Origin: Bacteroidales bacterium
GTDB taxonomy: Bacteria; Bacteroidota; Bacteroidia; Bacteroidales; F082
DNA length: 64,000 bases
Direction of reading: 5' to 3'
NCBI GenBank assembly: GCA_017539045.1
Contig: JAFYHS010000018.1
Location: 45,715-109,714 of the forward strand
Shown: in pieces, positions 8,063 to 16,200 of the stretch
How positions within the stretch are numbered: position 1 is the first letter of the stretch
Layout: each line of letters begins with the position of its first letter
Position numbers and translations under genes: made by a program
The notes under the pieces: model-generated
Seen by the model: the letters and a program-made list of their open reading frames with translations, nothing else
The model's database searches: none
What the model was told of the DNA's origin: nothing

Positions 8063-8809
8063 ATGGAAGACAACTACAAGAATAATATGGTGTTCGGTAT
8101 CCATCCCGTGCTGGAGCTGATCCGTTCGCAGAAGGAGATTGAGAAGGTGTACATCCAAGGCGGTGTGCGCTCTCCCGAGATTGCGGAGATTGCCAACACC
8201 TGCCGTGCCAATGGAGTCCCCGTACAGTTTGTACCTATCGAGAAGATGAACCGCCTGACGCGTAAGAACCACCAAGGCGTGGTGGCTTTCATCTGCCCGA
8301 TCGAATACCAACCGCTGGAGAAGGTGGTGCAGATGGTCTTCGAGGACGGCCGCGACCCCTTCGTGCTGATGCTCGACCGCGTGACCGACGTACGCAATTT
8401 CGGCGCCATCGCCCGCACGGCCTACGCTGCCGGCGTGGACGCCATCGTCATCCCCAACCATGGTTCGGCTTCCATCAATGGTGATGCCATGAAGACCTCG
8501 GCTGGAGCCTTGTCTTTGATCAATGTGTGCCGTGTGGAGAATATGAAAGACGCCATCGACTTCTTGAAGGCCAGCGGCCTGCGTGTGGTGGGCTTCACCG
8601 AGAAAGCGCATGACAGCCTTTGGAAATCTGACCTTACAGGTCCCCTCTGCGTGATGATGGGATCTGAGGAGGACGGCATCAGCCCCGCATACCTCAAGCG
8701 TCTCGACGGCCACCTGATGATTCCCATGCCTGGTGACATCGATTCGTTGAATGTCTCGGTCGCCACGGGGGTGGTGTGTTTCGAGGTGGTGCGACAACGC
8801 ATTAAATGA
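8063..8809 (+). CDS. rlmB: RlmB/TrmH-family RNA 2'-O-methyltransferase
   Basis: A 248-residue SpoU-class methyltransferase. The N-terminal substrate-binding domain (FGIHPVLELIRSQKEIEKVYIQ) precedes the knotted catalytic domain with motif 1 (RNFGAIARTAYAAGV, about 113-127), motif 2 (MMGSEEDGIS) and motif 3 (LNVSVATGVVCFEV). RlmB methylates G2251 of 23S rRNA using S-adenosylmethionine. Other TrmH-family targets cannot be excluded from sequence. The stop codon lies inside its terminator stem. Confidence 0.88.
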   Translation: MEDNYKNNMVFGIHPVLELIRSQKEIEKVYIQGGVRSPEIAEIANTCRANGVPVQFVPIEKMNRLTRKNHQGVVAFICPIEYQPLEKVVQMVFEDGRDPFVLMLDRVTDVRNFGAIARTAYAAGVDAIVIPNHGSASINGDAMKTSAGALSLINVCRVENMKDAIDFLKASGLRVVGFTEKAHDSLWKSDLTGPLCVMMGSEEDGISPAYLKRLDGHLMIPMPGDIDSLNVSVATGVVCFEVVRQRIK

Positions 8810-8843
8810 AAAAAGGAGGCAAGCGCCTCCTTTTTTCATTTAA
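8802..8843. terminator. Bidirectional terminator overlapping the rlmB stop
   Basis: A perfect 19-bp stem (8802-8820 with 8825-8843) closes on the four-base loop AAGC, with A- and T-runs at the ends. It serves both rlmB and the convergent S9 peptidase gene. The last codons of rlmB are part of the stem. Confidence 0.9.
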
Positions 8844-8856
8844 GTCATTTAAGGTT

Positions 8857-10956
8857 TCATTTCAGGTATTTATCCAACCAATTATAGAACCGTCTCTGCC
8901 AGAGAACGCCGTTCTGCGGTTTCAAAACCCAGTGGTTCTCGTCGGGGAAATACAGGAACTCGGCGTCGATGCCGCGCAGGATGGCTGCGTTGTAGGCCTG
9001 CATGCCCTGCGTGAAGCAGATGCGGTAGTCCAAGCCACCGTGGATGACGAGGATGGGCGCGGTCCATTTGTCGACGAAGAGGTGGGGCGAGTTGGCGTAG
9101 GTTCTACGCACGGTGGGGTTGTTCCAATCCCAGAAGGGGCCGCCGAGGTCCCAATTCACGAACCACATCTCCTCCGTTTCGAGGTATTGGGCATCAAGGT
9201 TGAACATGCCGTCGTGGGCGATGAGGGCCTTGAAACGACCGTCGTGGTGACCAGCCAGCCAGTACACGCTGAAGCCGCCGAAGCTGGCACCTACGGCACC
9301 GAGGCGGTTCTCGTCGATGTAAGGCTCTTTCTTCAGCTCATCGATGGCGCTGAGGTAGTCCTTCATGCATTGTCCGCCGTAGTCACCGCTGATCTCCTCA
9401 AGCCATTCCTGACCGAAGCCGGGCAGGCCGCGACGGTTGGGGGCGACGATGATATAGTCGTTGGCAGCCATCATCTGGAAGTTCCAACGGTAGCTCCAGA
9501 ACTGGCTCACGGTGCTCTGCGGTCCGCCTTCGCAGTAGAGCAGGGCAGGGTATTGCTTGTTGGCATCGAAGTGAGGCGGGTAGATGACCCACACGAGCAT
9601 GTCCTTGCCGTCGGTGGTCTTCACCCAGCGTTCTTCCACTTTACCCATGGTGAGTTGGGCAAAGATCTTGTCGTTGACGGTGGTGATTTGCGTGGCCTCG
9701 CCCGTGGCGGGGTCGACGCTGAAGAGCTCCGTCGGGTGGCTCATCGACTGACGACCGGCAATCAGCTTATCGCCATTGTATTGCACCGAGATGTAGTTGT
9801 GTTGGCCTTCCGTCAGCTTCTTGATCTCGCCGTTCTCGAGGTTGAGGGCGTAAAGCTGGTCGGTGGCGTAGGCGTCACTGATGAAATAAAGCGTCTTGCT
9901 GTCATCGGCCCAGCTGAAGCCTGTGCAGCATTGGTCGAACTTGGCCGAGTAGTCGGTCTTTTCGCCGGTCTCGAGATCCATCACGAAGAGGCGTTGTTTG
10001 TCGCTCTCATAGCCGTCGCGTTCCATGCTCTCCCAGGCCATGTATTTGCCGTCGGGCGAGATGACGGGGTTGAGGTCGTAGCCCATCATGCCTTCGGTGA
10101 GGTTCTTGCACTCGCCGCTTTGGATGGTGTATTGATAGATGTCAGTGTTAGTGGAGAGGGCGTAGTCCTTGCCGACTTTCTTGCGGCAGCAGTAGACGAA
10201 GCTCTTGCCGTCGGGCAGCCATTGCACCTGCTCCATGCCGCCGAAGGGGCGCACGGGGGCTTCCCATTGTTCGCCCTTCATGGCGTCGATGGCGTTTTCA
10301 ATCTTGTCACTACTGAAGTTGCCTACGAAGAGGTGTCCATAGGTGTCGACCCATTGGTCCCAGTGACGGTACATCAGGTCGTTGTTGATGCGGCCCGACG
10401 ACTTGTCGAGGTCGGGATAGATGTCGGCCACGGTCTCTTTCAGCTTCACTTCCTTGGTGAACAGCACCTGGGCGCAGTCGGGCGAATAGAGGAAGCCGTT
10501 GATGTCGTCGGCCTCGTTGGAGACGCACTGTCGGCCTGTGCCGTCGGGGTTGATTTCCCAGAGTTGCATCACGCCGTCGCCGTTGGGGCAGAGGAAGCCG
10601 ATCTTCTTGCCGTCAGGACGCCATTGCGGGCTGTATTCGCTTTGGTTCGAGTTAGAAAGGACACGGTTGTTGGTGCCATCGGCATTCATTATATACAAGG
10701 TGGAGCCGCTGCGGTTTTCGGGCACGCTGTAGTAGGTGACGTTGTAGACGATTTGCTGATGGTCGGGCGAGAGGCTGTATTCGCCGATGCGGCCCATGCT
10801 CCATAGCACTTCGGGCGTCATGATGTCCGATTGCAGGGTGACCTCGGTGGGTCCGATTTTGTCTTTGCCTTTCGGCTCTGTCTCAGGTTTTTGTGTGTTG
10901 CACGATACGATTGAACAGGTGATCATGGCTAACAGGAATAGTTTGGTTTTTTTCAT
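8857..10956 (-). CDS. S9 family prolyl-oligopeptidase-like lipoprotein (DPP5-like)
   Basis: A 699-residue exported peptidase. A lipoprotein leader (MKKTKLFLLAMITCSIVSC) is followed by a seven-bladed beta-propeller with WD40-like PD40 repeats (about 50-430) and an alpha/beta-hydrolase domain. The catalytic triad can be placed at Ser558 (GASFGGFS), Asp643 (GGLDYR) and His675 (DENHW). Members of this group cut dipeptides or acyl-amino acids from peptide N-termini; dipeptidyl-peptidase 5 of Porphyromonas is the likeliest relative. Together with the DPP III-type lipoprotein at 13717 it suggests peptide use. It is monocistronic. Confidence 0.88.
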   Translation of the reverse strand: MKKTKLFLLAMITCSIVSCNTQKPETEPKGKDKIGPTEVTLQSDIMTPEVLWSMGRIGEYSLSPDHQQIVYNVTYYSVPENRSGSTLYIMNADGTNNRVLSNSNQSEYSPQWRPDGKKIGFLCPNGDGVMQLWEINPDGTGRQCVSNEADDINGFLYSPDCAQVLFTKEVKLKETVADIYPDLDKSSGRINNDLMYRHWDQWVDTYGHLFVGNFSSDKIENAIDAMKGEQWEAPVRPFGGMEQVQWLPDGKSFVYCCRKKVGKDYALSTNTDIYQYTIQSGECKNLTEGMMGYDLNPVISPDGKYMAWESMERDGYESDKQRLFVMDLETGEKTDYSAKFDQCCTGFSWADDSKTLYFISDAYATDQLYALNLENGEIKKLTEGQHNYISVQYNGDKLIAGRQSMSHPTELFSVDPATGEATQITTVNDKIFAQLTMGKVEERWVKTTDGKDMLVWVIYPPHFDANKQYPALLYCEGGPQSTVSQFWSYRWNFQMMAANDYIIVAPNRRGLPGFGQEWLEEISGDYGGQCMKDYLSAIDELKKEPYIDENRLGAVGASFGGFSVYWLAGHHDGRFKALIAHDGMFNLDAQYLETEEMWFVNWDLGGPFWDWNNPTVRRTYANSPHLFVDKWTAPILVIHGGLDYRICFTQGMQAYNAAILRGIDAEFLYFPDENHWVLKPQNGVLWQRRFYNWLDKYLK

Positions 10957-11029
10957 GATGATAAAGGTTGGAAATTTGCGGTAAAATTACGATTTTTTGT
11001 CGTACAGTGTCTGCAAAAATATTTTTTTA

Positions 11030-11037
11030 TATCTTTG
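11030..11037 (+). promoter_or_regulatory. Promoter -7 box of efp
   Basis: TATCTTTG followed by CACC, 52 bases before the ATG at 11090. Confidence 0.55.
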
Positions 11038-11089
11038 CACCCTCAAAATCTGAAATTTGGAGTATTAAATCTATAAAAACGAACGAACT

Positions 11090-11653
11090 ATGTTAAGTCA
11101 AGATGTAAAGATTGGAAGCGCCGTCCGTCTGGATGGAAAGATTTATTTCTGCATTGACTTCCAACATGTTAAGCCTGGTAAGGGCAACACTATCATGCGT
11201 ATCAAACTGAAGGATGTGTTGAGCGGCAACGTGCTTGAAAAGCGTTTCGACATCGGCGTGAAGCTGGAGGATGTCCGCGTTGAGCACCGTCCCTATCAGT
11301 ACCTCTACAAGGAAGCTGAGGACTATATCTTCATGCACACCGAGACCTACGAACAGATCCCGATCGCTGGCGAGAACATCACTGGCGTGAAGTTCATGAA
11401 GGAAAACGATATCGTTGACGTCGTTGTTGACGCCAGCACCGAGACCATCCTCTTCGCCGAGATGCCGGTGAAGACCGTGCTGCAGGTGACCTACACCGAG
11501 CCTGGTGAGAAGGGCAACACCGCCACCAACGCTCTGAAGGAAGCCACCGTTGAGACTGGCGCCATGGTTCGCGTGCCGTTGTTCATCAACACCGACGACA
11601 TGATCCGCGTCGACACCCGCACGGGCGAGTACTGCGAACGCGTGAAGGCCTAA
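11090..11653 (+). CDS. efp: Elongation factor P
   Basis: A 187-residue EF-P with all three beta-barrel domains. The N-terminal KOW-like domain has the loop HVKPGKGNTIMRIKLKDV, where the lysine in PGKG is the position modified in other bacteria, and the C-terminal domain carries the EF-P signature region GAMVRVPLFINTDDMIRVDTRTGEYCERV. EF-P enters the ribosome to relieve stalling at consecutive prolines. It has its own promoter and a strong terminator. Codon use is very regular, as in highly expressed genes. Confidence 0.97.
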   Translation: MLSQDVKIGSAVRLDGKIYFCIDFQHVKPGKGNTIMRIKLKDVLSGNVLEKRFDIGVKLEDVRVEHRPYQYLYKEAEDYIFMHTETYEQIPIAGENITGVKFMKENDIVDVVVDASTETILFAEMPVKTVLQVTYTEPGEKGNTATNALKEATVETGAMVRVPLFINTDDMIRVDTRTGEYCERVKA

Positions 11654-11668
11654 GCCGAATACCCTAAT

Positions 11669-11704
11669 AAAAAAGCGCAGAGTCAATTGACTTTGCGCTT
11701 TTTT
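11669..11704 (+). terminator. Intrinsic terminator of efp
   Basis: A 17-bp stem with one G-U pair, a two-base loop and a long T-run, 16 bases after the efp stop. Confidence 0.9.
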
Positions 11705-11706
11705 TG

Positions 11707-11714
11707 TATTTTTG
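11707..11714 (+). promoter_or_regulatory. Promoter -7 box of lpxD
   Basis: TATTTTTG followed by CG, directly after the efp terminator and 27 bases before the ATG at 11741, which supports that start. Confidence 0.55.
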
Positions 11715-11740
11715 CGAAATCATTTCATAAAACCATTTCG

Positions 11741-12682
11741 ATGAAAATCAAGAAGACTACACTGAAAACTATTGCGCAACTTATTGACGCTAAATATGTT
11801 GGCCCTGCCAACTTCCCTATAACAGGCTTGAATGAAATCCACAAGGTGGAGGCGGGTGACATCACCTTCGTCGACCATCCGAAATACTACGCCAAGGCCC
11901 TCAACTCGGCTGCTACGGTGATCCTTATCAACAAGGAAGTGGTCTGCCCCGAAGGCAAGGCCCTGTTGTTGCATTCCGACCCGTTTGATGCCTTCTTGCG
12001 TATCATGCGTCATTTCCGGCCCTTTGAGCCACAGACACAGCCTATCAGCGACACTGCCGAGATAGGGGAGGGCACGCTCATCATGCCGGGGTCTTTTGTG
12101 GGACATCACACCGTCATCGGAAAGAACTGCCTCATCCACCCCAACGTGACCATATACGACCACTGCGTGATAGGCGACAACGTCATCATCCATTCAGGCA
12201 GCGTCATCGGAGCCGATGGCTATTATTTCCAGCGCCGCAACGAGGGCTTCAAGAAGTTCGAGTCCTTCGGCCGTGTGGTCATCGCCGACGATGTGGAGAT
12301 AGGTGCTCTTTGCAGCATCGACCGTGGCGTCACCTCCGACACCATCATCGAGAGCGGTACAAAAATGGACAACCACTGCCAGATTGGTCATGATAGCTAT
12401 ATCGGCCACAACTGCCTCATCGGAGCCCATGCCGCCATCGCAGGCGTGACCTGCATTGAGGACGATGTCATCCTCTGGGGCCGTGTGTGCATCAATAAGG
12501 ACTTGGTCATCGGCACCGGTGCCGTCGTCTTGGCCACCTCGGCTGTCGACAAGAACATCGAGCCGGGCAAGGCCGTCTTCGGTGTGCCCGCCCAAGAGGT
12601 GCGGAAGCAATGGCGCGAACAGGCCGCCTTGCGTCAGTTGCCTGAGTTCTTGAAGGAATACTATAAAACACATCAACAATAA
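11741..12682 (+). CDS. lpxD: UDP-3-O-acylglucosamine N-acyltransferase (LpxD)
   Basis: A 313-residue left-handed beta-helix acyltransferase. The N-terminal uridine-binding domain (TGLNEIHKVEAGDITFVDHPKYY) precedes a long series of hexapeptide repeats (AEIGEGTLIMPGSFVGHHTVIG onward to about 290) and a short C-terminal helix. The domain order and the HCQIGHD-like catalytic His region fit LpxD, which adds the second N-linked acyl chain in lipid A synthesis. It does not sit with lpxC or lpxA here. Bacteroidetes can carry two LpxD-like genes, so this may be one of a pair. Confidence 0.85.
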   Translation: MKIKKTTLKTIAQLIDAKYVGPANFPITGLNEIHKVEAGDITFVDHPKYYAKALNSAATVILINKEVVCPEGKALLLHSDPFDAFLRIMRHFRPFEPQTQPISDTAEIGEGTLIMPGSFVGHHTVIGKNCLIHPNVTIYDHCVIGDNVIIHSGSVIGADGYYFQRRNEGFKKFESFGRVVIADDVEIGALCSIDRGVTSDTIIESGTKMDNHCQIGHDSYIGHNCLIGAHAAIAGVTCIEDDVILWGRVCINKDLVIGTGAVVLATSAVDKNIEPGKAVFGVPAQEVRKQWREQAALRQLPEFLKEYYKTHQQ

Positions 12683-12705
12683 CGGTGGCCTATGGCAGAT
12701 GGCTA

Positions 12706-12735
12706 ATGGCCTGCCTCTCGGTAAAAGCAGGCCAT
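12706..12735. repeat. Inverted repeat between lpxD and the hydrolase gene
   Basis: ATGGCCTGC (12706-12714) and its exact complement (12727-12735) close a 12-base loop. The flanks at about 12690-12760 extend this as imperfect pairing of TATGGC/GGCCAT-like words. There is no T-run. It resembles a REP-type element more than a terminator. Confidence 0.45.
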
Positions 12736-12771
12736 GGTCATAAGCCATTGGCCATAGTCAAAAACACAACC

Positions 12772-13689
12772 ATGAAAAGAATAACACTACTATTAGCGGT
12801 TCTCCTCGCGGGCATGATGGCCTTTGGCCAGGACATGAAGACCTACCAATATGCCGAGCGCGACACCCTTAACCTATATCTGGATTTCTACACGCCTGAA
12901 CAAGTCAACGACAGCACGATCTGTTTGGTCTATGTCTTCGGCGGCGGCTTCATTGGTGGCCATCGTGATGGCAAATGGGAAAAAGCCTATTTTGAGCAGC
13001 TGGTCAAAGAAGGCTTTATGGTGGCCTCCATCGACTACCGTTTGGGCTTGAAAGGAGCGAAGAATCTTGGCATATTCAATACCGAGCCCTTGGAGAAGGC
13101 GGTTTATATGGCCACGGAAGATGCCATCTCGGCCATCGCCTATCTGCTCGAGCACGCCAAGGAGCTGAAGGTCAACAAGGACTACATTGTGATGATTGGC
13201 TCCAGTGCGGGCGCCATCACTTCATTGCAGACCGATTATGCCTTGTGCAACGGCTACCTCAATTCCAATATCCTGCCTAAAGATTTCCGTCTGGCAGGGG
13301 TGGTCAGCTATGCCGGAGCCATTTTCTCGCATGAAGGCAAGATCCAGTATCGCAATCATGAGCCGGCACCTACGATGATGTATCATGGCATGAGAGATAA
13401 CTTGGTTTCATACAAAGGAATAAGTTTCATGAATGTTGGCTTCTTTGGCACGGATGCTCTTGTGAAGCGCTTCGTGAAGTATCAATATCCCTATTTCGCA
13501 CGCCGTTTTGAAGATTATGGTCATAGCGTCGCCGTTGCAGGTCCGTTGACAGTGGACGATTTGCTTTGGTTCTGCCGTCATTACATTTATAACAAGGAAA
13601 GAATCCAAGTGGATGGGACCTACACGAACCTCGACCCGACCACCATGCCGCCGTATGACTACTTTACGCCTGGCGATTTATATAAGTGA
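12772..13689 (+). CDS. Exported lipase/esterase-like alpha/beta hydrolase
   Basis: A 305-residue protein with a signal peptide (MKRITLLLAVLLAGMMAFGQ). The core shows an oxyanion-hole motif (VYVFGGGFIGG) and a nucleophile elbow (IGSSAGA, Ser about 144), followed by a possible His near YGHSVAV. This is the layout of carboxylesterases of the hormone-sensitive lipase type. The substrate is unknown. The start at 12772 was chosen because the signal peptide starts there; the longer frame runs through the inverted repeat at 12706-12735. Confidence 0.75.
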   Translation: MKRITLLLAVLLAGMMAFGQDMKTYQYAERDTLNLYLDFYTPEQVNDSTICLVYVFGGGFIGGHRDGKWEKAYFEQLVKEGFMVASIDYRLGLKGAKNLGIFNTEPLEKAVYMATEDAISAIAYLLEHAKELKVNKDYIVMIGSSAGAITSLQTDYALCNGYLNSNILPKDFRLAGVVSYAGAIFSHEGKIQYRNHEPAPTMMYHGMRDNLVSYKGISFMNVGFFGTDALVKRFVKYQYPYFARRFEDYGHSVAVAGPLTVDDLLWFCRHYIYNKERIQVDGTYTNLDPTTMPPYDYFTPGDLYK

Positions 13690-13716
13690 TTAACAAACTT
13701 TTAGATAACTGATAAA

Positions 13717-15771
13717 ATGAAAAAACTGATGATTTGCATTGGAATGGCTGCCGCATTGGTGGGCTGCGCCCCGAAAGAGGAGGAAGTCGCCGAACAGCCC
13801 CAGCCCAAAGAGGAATTCAAGTATCTGGTGGACGAGTTCGCCGACTTGAGGATCATGCGTTACCAGATTCCAGAGTGGGACCAGCTGACGCTGCAACAGA
13901 AAAGCTACATCTATTATCTCGGCGAGGCGGCCAAGTGCGGTCGCGACATCCTCGCCGACCAGAACTTCAAGTATAACCTGGTGGTCCGCAAGACCATCGA
14001 GGCCGTGCTGAACTCGTATCAAGGTGACCGCGAGAGTGCCGATTTCCAAAACTTCGTGGTCTACGCCAAGCGCGTGTTCTTCAGCAACGGCATCCATCAC
14101 CACTATGCCGAGGACAAGTTCTTCCCCGAGGTCAGCGAGGCTTATTTTGCCGACTTGATTAAGGGCAGCGATGTCAACCTGCTTCCCCTCAACGAGGGCG
14201 AGACCGTCGACGACTTCATCGCCTTCCTGACACCCGTGGTCTTCGACAAGGAGCTTTATAAGATGCGCCGCAGCAGCGAGGATGATATCATAGCCAGCTC
14301 GGCCGTGAACTTCTATGAAGGCGACATCCGTAAGGGTGATGTGGAAGCCTTCTACAACAAGATGCGCAAGCCCAACGACGAAACGCCGATTAGTTACGGA
14401 CTCAACTCAAAGCTGGTGAAGAAAGACGGCAAGATCTATGAGGACGTCTACAAGGCCGACGGCCTGTACGGCGAGGCTATCCAAGCCATCATCGGCTGGC
14501 TGCAGAAGGCCAACGAGGTGGCGGAGAACGACAGCCAACGCAACTACACGCAAAAGCTCATCGACTATTATACCACGGGTGACCTGAAGACATGGGACGA
14601 ATACAACATCGCTTGGGTGCAGGACTCCGTTTCGCACATCGACTTCGTGAACGGCTTCATCGAAGACTATGCCGACCCGATGGGCATGAAGGCCACTTGG
14701 GAGGCCGTTGTTGACTTTAAGGATCTTGAGGCTACCGTGCGTTCCAACATCATCAGCGAGAATGCCCAGTGGTTCGAGGACCATTCGCCCATTGACCCGC
14801 GCTTCAAGAAAGAGGAGTGCAAGGGTGTGTCGGCCAAGAGCATCATCGTCACCACGCTGGCTGGCGACTGCTTCCCCTCGCCTCCGATTGGCATCAACCT
14901 GCCCAATGCCGACTGGATTCGTAAGGAATACGGCTCCAAGTCGGTGACCATCACCAACCTGATGGAGGCCTACGACAAGGCCGCTGACGAATGCCCGAGG
15001 AGCGCCCTCAAGGAGTTCGCCTACACGCAGGAAGAAGTCGACCTCTGCAAGAAATACGGCTCCGATGCCGACGTGGTGCACACCAACCTGCATGAGTGCT
15101 TGGGTCACGGCTCGGGTAAGCTGCTGCCTGGCACGCAGCCTGGCGCTTTGAAGGAGTTCAGCTCGACACTTGAGGAAGCCCGTGCCGACCTCTTCGGTCT
15201 GTACTATCTGGCCGAGCCGAGGATGGTGGAGTTGGGCGTCATGCCTGACGCCGAGGCTTATAAGGCCGAGTACTGCTCCTATATCCGCAACGGCATGATG
15301 TCGCAGCTGGCTCGTGTGGAGCTGGGCAAGGACGTCACCGAGGCGCACATGCAGAACCGCAAGCTCATCTCGGAATGGTGCTACGAGCACGGCAAGGACG
15401 CCAACGTCATCGAGAAGAAGGTGGAGAATGACAAGACCTACTTCGTCATCAACGACTTCGAGGCTTTGCGTGGCTTGTTTGGCGAGCTGTTGGCCGAGAT
15501 CCAGCGCATCAAGAGCGAAGGCGACTATGCCGCAGGCAAGGCCATCGTGGAAAAATATGCTGTGAAGGTCGACCCCGAGCTGCACAAGGAAGTCAGAGAC
15601 CGTTACAATGCTCTTGGTCTGAAGCCTTACGGCGGTTTCATCAATCCCGAGATTGTGCCCGTTGTTGAAAACGACCAGGTGGTCGACTACAAGGTCGAGT
15701 ATCCTACCGATTTCGTGGCGCAGCACCTGAAATATGGTAAGGAGTATAGTTTCTTGAAGGCGGTGCATTAA
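13717..15771 (+). CDS. Dipeptidyl-peptidase III family (M49) lipoprotein
   Basis: A 684-residue zinc peptidase with a lipoprotein leader (AAALVGC, Cys about 17). The M49 signatures are clear: HECLGH at residues 459-464 and EEARAD at 486-491, which supply the two zinc His residues, the catalytic Glu and the third zinc ligand. DPP III removes dipeptides from the N-termini of short peptides. Most DPP III enzymes are cytosolic, so the lipoprotein leader marks a cell-envelope form. It follows the hydrolase gene by 27 bases and may be co-transcribed; a strong terminator follows. Confidence 0.92.
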   Translation: MKKLMICIGMAAALVGCAPKEEEVAEQPQPKEEFKYLVDEFADLRIMRYQIPEWDQLTLQQKSYIYYLGEAAKCGRDILADQNFKYNLVVRKTIEAVLNSYQGDRESADFQNFVVYAKRVFFSNGIHHHYAEDKFFPEVSEAYFADLIKGSDVNLLPLNEGETVDDFIAFLTPVVFDKELYKMRRSSEDDIIASSAVNFYEGDIRKGDVEAFYNKMRKPNDETPISYGLNSKLVKKDGKIYEDVYKADGLYGEAIQAIIGWLQKANEVAENDSQRNYTQKLIDYYTTGDLKTWDEYNIAWVQDSVSHIDFVNGFIEDYADPMGMKATWEAVVDFKDLEATVRSNIISENAQWFEDHSPIDPRFKKEECKGVSAKSIIVTTLAGDCFPSPPIGINLPNADWIRKEYGSKSVTITNLMEAYDKAADECPRSALKEFAYTQEEVDLCKKYGSDADVVHTNLHECLGHGSGKLLPGTQPGALKEFSSTLEEARADLFGLYYLAEPRMVELGVMPDAEAYKAEYCSYIRNGMMSQLARVELGKDVTEAHMQNRKLISEWCYEHGKDANVIEKKVENDKTYFVINDFEALRGLFGELLAEIQRIKSEGDYAAGKAIVEKYAVKVDPELHKEVRDRYNALGLKPYGGFINPEIVPVVENDQVVDYKVEYPTDFVAQHLKYGKEYSFLKAVH

Positions 15772-15829
15772 GCCTTTGGGTGTATTCCATAGCTGAAGCA
15801 TTCGTGGCTATAGCCACAATTTGACATCA

Positions 15830-15871
15830 AAAAGAAAACCGATGCAGCTCTTGTTGCATCGGTTTTCTTTT
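15830..15871. terminator. Bidirectional terminator between the M49 gene and the tRNAs
   Basis: A perfect 17-bp stem (15830-15846 with 15855-15871) and an eight-base loop, with A- and T-runs at the ends. On the minus strand it begins two bases after the 3' end of tRNA-Ser(CGA), so it also ends the tRNA transcript. Confidence 0.85.
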
Positions 15872-15872
15872 G

Positions 15873-15958
15873 CGGAGAGAAAGGGATTCGAACCCTTGGA
15901 ACGCAAAGCGTTCAACGGTTTTCGAGACCGCCCCGATCGACCACTCCGGCATCTCTCC
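15873..15958 (-). tRNA. tRNA-Ser (CGA)
   Basis: An 86-base cloverleaf on the minus strand. The acceptor stem GGAGAGA pairs with TCTCTCC, with discriminator G as expected for serine. The anticodon loop is CTCGAAA (anticodon CGA), there is a long variable arm (CGTTGAACGCTTTGCGTTC), and the T-loop is GTTCGAATC. The CCA end is not encoded. Confidence 0.95.
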
Positions 15959-16012
15959 TTACTGCCCTTTGGCAGGGTCTTTCATCATAAAGGCGACAAA
16001 CTGTCGCCCTTG

Positions 16013-16097
16013 CGGAGACAGAGGGATTCGAACCCCCGAAGCCTTTCGGCTTAACGGTTTTCAAGACCGCCGCTATCGACCACTCAGCCATATCTCC
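16013..16097 (-). tRNA. tRNA-Ser (TGA)
   Basis: An 85-base cloverleaf on the minus strand with acceptor stem GGAGATA / TGTCTCC (one G-U pair), discriminator G, anticodon loop CTTGAAA (anticodon TGA), a long variable arm (TAAGCCGAAAGGCTT) and T-loop GTTCGAATC. CCA is not encoded. It is upstream of tRNA-Ser(CGA) in the same transcript, 54 bases apart. Confidence 0.95.
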
Positions 16098-16101
16098 GCT
16101 G

Positions 16102-16109
16102 CAAAAGTA
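16102..16109 (-). promoter_or_regulatory. Promoter -7 box of the tRNA-Ser pair
   Basis: TACTTTTG on the minus strand followed by CAG, four bases before the mature 5' end of tRNA-Ser(TGA). Transcription would start at or next to the mature end. Confidence 0.55.
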
Positions 16110-16171
16110 CAACAAATTTCGTTAGGTTGAGAATTTTCGACGAAAAAAAACTATTTTCCGCTGAAAAACCC

Positions 16172-16179
16172 TATCTTTG
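16172..16179 (+). promoter_or_regulatory. Promoter -7 box of TPR regulator copy 2
   Basis: TATCTTTG followed by CAAAATGG, 21 bases before the ATG at 16201. Confidence 0.5.
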
Positions 16180-16200
16180 CAAAATGGAAAAAACCGCGAA

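Noticed and set aside
8806-10806. Plus-strand open frame of 666 codons
   Set aside because: Antisense to the S9 peptidase, whose propeller and catalytic triad are intact; the antisense product has no recognisable domain.
10982-10989. Promoter box of the S9 peptidase gene (TAATTTTA on the minus strand)
   Set aside because: It misses the final G of the TAnnTTTG pattern, so it was not listed.
14407-15801. Minus-strand open frame of 464 codons
   Set aside because: Antisense to the M49 peptidase gene; runs through the terminator region.
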